Shown: positions 59,871-64,000 of the stretch, piece by piece
How positions within the stretch are numbered: the first letter of the stretch is position 1
How the letters are laid out: each line of letters begins with the position of its first letter
Assembly: GCA_037043015.1 (NCBI GenBank)
Contig: CM073329.1
Span: forward strand, 14,896,648 to 14,960,647
DNA length: 64,000 bases
Source: Bryum argenteum
Lineage: Eukaryota > Streptophyta > Bryopsida > Bryales > Bryaceae
Direction: 5' to 3'
Made by a program: the position numbers and the translations under genes
The notes under the pieces: generated by a model
What the model was told of the DNA's origin: nothing
Database searches by the model: none
What the model saw: the letters and a program-made list of their open reading frames with translations, nothing else

Positions 59871-62800
59871 ATGCAGTCCTCGAGCAATGGGACGCCGCAA
59901 GCGGAGACCATTCAGAAGTGGTTGCAGCAGGAAATGGGGTACCAGAACGCGCCCTCGGTGGAGTCTCTGCGCAAAATCTGTCGCGGCAACATGATCCCCG
60001 TGTGGAATTTCTTGATAGAGAGAGTGAAGTCGGAGAAGACGAACGAAGCGATTCGTCGCAACTTCGTTATCCACGGCACCACCACCATGGCTGTGCCGCC
60101 CGAGCCTGAGCCGGAAGCTCCGACTGCGAAAGAGCGGCCCAAGACACCCAAGAGTGAGACGAAGAGCACGCCGGGGAAACCGAAGCGGGGCCGGGGAGCG
60201 CTCGTGAAGAAGGCAGAGGTAGATAAAGACTCCGTGGCTGTATCTGAGGGTGCTGGAGCAGAAGACTCCCGCGAAGCCGCAATGCATGACCGCGATGCCG
60301 CCATGGGCGAAGTGGGTAGGTTGCGAGTCTCCATTGAACGCCTGGTGAAGGATACCAAGTCCCGCATGAACGATGTCACCAAGGAGGAGGGCGAACGGCA
60401 GCGCGGCCTCGAAGATCGATCCAATTTCAGGTACTGCTGCTCATTCCCGAACCTTTTCTTGCATTTCTTTCTCGAGCCATGGAGTTCCGCACCATCAAAA
60501 TTCATACCTAGGATACTCTTTTCATCGCTTTTCTGTAAGGTTGTCCGAGCTCTTTCCACTACGAGCAGATTCTGCACCTTTAAGGTTCAAGATTGGGATT
60601 TCTCTACTGTGATTAATTTATGAATCTTCAGAATGGGGTATAGATTGATTCAGTATGAGCAGCCAGAGTTTACCCTTTATCAGAAATGAGCACAACATGA
60701 AGCTTGCGTTGTTTAAACTCTTTCATCACGAGCAGCTGCTGCACCTTACAATTGTAGGTGGTAAAAACTAGAAATTTTTCACTGTGATCATCTATTGAAG
60801 CTTTAGAATGAAATGGGGTGTAGATAGATGCAGTCATAGCTTTCCATTTATTTCCAGAAATGAGCACAGCGACTTGACGAGAAATCCTCAGAACGTCTTC
60901 ATTGATCACACAATCATTCAATCAAGCTCTAGAAAGTACAGAGACATTCAGTATGAACAACCATACTTTACTTTCCATCAAAAATGATAGCATGAGCTTC
61001 CCATCATTGACATCGCTTCAATGCAGGAAGCTCAAAGTTGAGAAATTGGAGATCATAGCGTCTTGATGATGAATACTTCATTGAGCCACAATCATGTACT
61101 GAAGCTCTAGGGTATAGATAAAGTCACCACGAGCAGTCATACTTAACTTCTCATCAGCATTTGAGCTTCGATGGAGCTCGAACCTGAGAGGGCAGAGATC
61201 ATAGTATTCTGAAAAAGGATGAATCAGGTGCTGATTGCAAGGGGTGAGTGGGATGCACAGGCACAAGCAGGTGTTGCTGGAATCATACGAGCACCGGGTG
61301 GAACAAACTTCCCGGATATTTGCGGAGTACTCACGGCGACTGCACTCGTACGTGGAGCACGCAAGAGAGGCGCAGAGGGGGAAAACGGGATCTCCAGACA
61401 CGAGTCCCAAGAGTGCGGTGCAACTGGCAGACCCGGAGTCGTTACGGGAGAGATCCGTCCGGCAAGCATGTGAAGTGTTGGCTGAGGATCTCACACACAA
61501 GATCAGGACCACATTCTCCGCTTACGATGGCGGGGTGAACCACCCGGACCACACGCAACTGGAAGTGGCCAAGCTCGGTTTCGAAGTCGACGGAGATTGC
61601 ATCCCTGAGGAGGTTCAAGAGACTGCTCTTGCTTTGTTGAAGAGCCCCCCTTTGCTCCTCCAGGCCCTTGCCGCTTTTACTTCTCGCATTGTTGCTGCTA
61701 TTGCTCGTGAGTGCGAGGAGATCGATATTCGTGCTGATGCCGAGCGCCTCAGGTACCGATCAATCTATTCTGCTCTTAAAAAAAAAATGGGGACCCAAAG
61801 TACACTTTTGAGTTCTTTTTATGAGACCTTATCTTGTTCAGATCTACCGACACATGCATTGATTCTGGTGATATGAGAGTTTCTATGGCTCTAGGGATAA
61901 ATTTGTGCCTGTCTTAATGGATTGAGTGGTAAGTTTTAGGGTCCAACTTGACAACTTCTCTATACCGACAGTGTTATCAGCAATGATCCTCTCATCGAAA
62001 AAAGTTGGGACCCAAAGTTGAGCATCATGTTCATTATAGCACCTTGAAGTTGTTGATGTGAGACATTATCCAGTTCGAACTTATCATCTATCCACCGATG
62101 CGTGCTTTGATTCTGGTAATACGAATGATGCCGTGGAGAAGTTCGCGTCTGTCTTTATTGACACCTTCTATATACCGACAATGCATTTGAACCTCTTTGC
62201 AATGACCTCTTCTGAAATTGAGCATCATGTTCAATTTAGCACTTTATAAGAAATTTTTTACGTGAAACTTATCGTCTGTATTGTTTCTGGTGATATGAAT
62301 GATTCATTGGGGTAATTTTGTGGTGGTTTTCATGGTAAGAGAGCGTTTCCACCTTTCTGGTGTGCAGATACAAATTTGAAAACAATAGAGTTATAGAGGA
62401 TATCTCTGCCGAAGTGGACGACTCGCTGATTGGGAATCGGCGTAGTAGCCGAGGAGGCACCACGAAGAGTTCGTTTCGACAGCTCCGAGAAAGACAGGTA
62501 TCACTTCAAAATACTCATCAACTTGCTACTCATAAATGATCCGTTTCAGCCTGGTTTATAGACTGACTTTGAGATGTGGCTTTGTAGAAAGCTCATGTGC
62601 AGCAGTTCATGGCCACCGAGGATGCCTTGAATCAGGTCGCGCAAGCTCGAAGAATGACTGATGAGCTCATCAGACGGATACGTGGGACTGATGCCGCTGC
62701 TCCCTCCTTCACCAACTCCGATGTGCAAAACTCTGGCAGTCTTCGACAGTTCGAGGTTGAACTTTGACAACTGATCAATCCCACGAAATTCGAGGGTTAA

Positions 62801-64000
62801 CTTTCGAAACGAGCAGATATGAGAGGCAGTGGATTGTGATTGATTGATTGATTGATTTCTGCAGCTGGAGGTTTGGACGAAAGAGAGGGAGCTGGCAGGA
62901 ATGAGAGCCAGTGTGAACACCATCAACTCCGAAGTGCAGCGCTTGCAGAAGATGTGCGAGGAGCGGCGAGATGCCGAGGAGTCTTTGCAGGAGAAGTGGA
63001 AGAAGATCGAAGAGTTCGATGCCCGTCGTCTGGAGCTTGAGGCCATCTACACTGCTCTGCTGCGTGCCAACATGGTAATGTTTCCTCAATATAAACACCG
63101 AAGCTTCAAATCGCGGCTAGATATTCCACAGCACATCTTAACATACGCTTGTAGAAGAGAAATATAAGTTTGTCACAATAACCTTCACCCAAATGACACT
63201 GAAAATCATGCTCGTGGGGCTTGCTTGGAAGTTTAAGGGTTAAGATATGAACTATATAATGAATCTGGTACTCCTATATGAGCAATCACTACAACAGTTC
63301 AAAAACGTAATCAGGTAATTCATGATTATCAGCACGAAAGACAATGGATTAGGGAAGTAACTATTCTTCAGTAGCGGAATATCAGATTTTGGGACCAAAT
63401 CTTTGGATATGGGGACCGTAAAGATAGCAGCCTCTGCTTTCATGAGGCAACACCTCAAGATACAAAGGAGAACATGCTTAAGTTTCAAGTAAGAAGCGTT
63501 TATGATATCTATCAAAATGGGAAGGCAAGTGTGGATTGTGGAAGTGCTGAGAGTCGGAAGTGTGTTTCGTGTGCAGGCAGCTGCTGCTTCGTGGGAGCAG
63601 CATACGAGGGGGAACAAAGAGCTGTCCGCCAACACGATTGTGCCCATTTGCGAATCCACGCAAAACCAAGCCAGTGCTACACGTGATCTGCTGGAGCGTG
63701 AAGTTACCGCATTTCACCGGAGCCCTGATAATCGCTCCTACATGATGCCTGCTACCGCTCAGGTACATCCACCCCGCTTCATAAAAGAATCTGCTCAAAA
63801 TCTGCTCAATATATTACACTGAGTCTATGTTACAACATTTTACAAAATAAATTTGATAGTTTAACTCATTTTTGAACACTCAGCCTAGAAGATCGACCAG
63901 CTTATTTTACAAACTTTTGATGGGCATGCTTGCGTTTGGACTCAAGTGATTGCAATGAACCAATTTTTGGGTTTCTTAGTGCTCCGGAGCTTCTTCTGTG
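59871..64000 (+). CDS. AUG5: Augmin complex subunit 5 (HAUS5-like), partial: 3' end outside the window
   Basis: Exons 59,871-60,430, 61,261-61,752, 62,368-62,497, 62,588-62,755, 62,865-63,074 and 63,577-63,762 join in phase to 582 residues. The intron from 63,763 runs past the window end. Augmin binds microtubule sides and recruits gamma-tubulin to nucleate branch microtubules in spindles, phragmoplasts and the cortex. Family text: [32 protein letters not shown] and [13 protein letters not shown] at the N-terminus; ASRIFAEY-like [32 protein letters not shown] with [15 protein letters not shown]; and [17 protein letters not shown]. Long helices predict coiled coil. An upstream in-frame ATG at 59,814 would add 19 residues; I chose 59,871 because the conserved N-terminus starts there. 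The C-terminal third is missing only because the window stops. Confidence 0.93.
60530..61225. repeat. Decayed tandem repeats in augmin 5 intron 1
   Basis: Units of about 165 bp recur four times with divergence. ANCACGAGCAGNTNCTGCACC lies near 60,556 and 60,724. TAGAATGNGGTNTAGATNGATNCAGT lies near 60,630 and 60,805. GAGATCATAG with GATGAAT lies near 61,048 and 61,197. The whole 830-bp intron is nearly made of them. Confidence 0.65.
63225..63242 (+). repeat. TTTAAGGGTTAA element end inside augmin 5 intron 5
   Basis: TTGGAAGTTTAAGGGTTAAG lies at the end of a GGGGCTTGCTTGG stretch. This is the same arrangement as at 1945-1970 (GGGGCTTGACG before TTTAAGGGTTAA). The opposite end was not found. 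Confidence 0.45.

Noticed and set aside
59589..60577. Long minus-strand frames opposite augmin 5 exon 1
   Set aside because: They are shadows of a GC-rich coding exon; the plus-strand reading matches the augmin 5 family.

Overview
The window is nuclear DNA from a land plant, most likely an early-diverging one such as a bryophyte; this is inference from gene content and transposon load, and I cannot name the species. The genes have GT-AG introns, plastid and Tat-type targeting signals, plant-specific families (HCF136, PLAC8, plant-type augmin) and plant transposon superfamilies (CACTA, Copia, hAT, MULE-type MITEs).

Five genes have exon models I could build base by base. HCF136, a photosystem II assembly factor, is at 3030-5388 (+, 7 exons, 430 aa). 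A PLAC8 protein is at 41978-43525 (-, 2 exons, 180 aa). ARMC8/GID5, a CTLH/GID ubiquitin-ligase subunit, is at 46948-52217 (-, 9 exons, 654 aa). A secreted Cys-rich lipid-transfer-like protein with a C-terminal membrane anchor is at 55265-56426 (-, 2 exons, 207 aa). Augmin subunit 5 starts at 59871 (+) and runs off the window end after 6 exons. A small unrecognised ORF (46017-46394, +) is also plausible. The genes look like unrelated housekeeping genes; there is no operon-like logic.

The rest is mostly mobile DNA. From 5.9 to 12.2 kb there is a dispersed repeat, a MITE with perfect 16-bp inverted ends, a broken pogo-like DDE transposase and a truncated receptor-kinase fragment. From 13,569 to 29,427 I infer one 15.9-kb CACTA (En/Spm) element with 30-bp terminal inverted repeats (25/30 matching) and a 3-bp ATA duplication. 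It carries a leftward TnpA-like gene and a rightward TNP2-like gene with no visible catalytic half. Inside it are a 341-bp MULE-type MITE with a perfect 10-bp duplication that interrupts the TnpA-like gene, a second 2.0-kb CACTA, a foldback repeat, minisatellites, and a decayed four-exon gene resembling a 2-oxoglutarate/Fe(II) dioxygenase. That last gene begins right at the broken start of TNP2 and is the most interesting item here.

From 30.8 to 36.5 kb lies a complete but defective Copia element (LTRs differ at 1 of 247 positions, ATATA duplications, protease not found). A decayed hAT transposase follows at 37.8-39.9 kb. Two host genes (PLAC8 and augmin 5) have introns built of decayed tandem repeats. 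No tRNA, rRNA or CRISPR was recognised.
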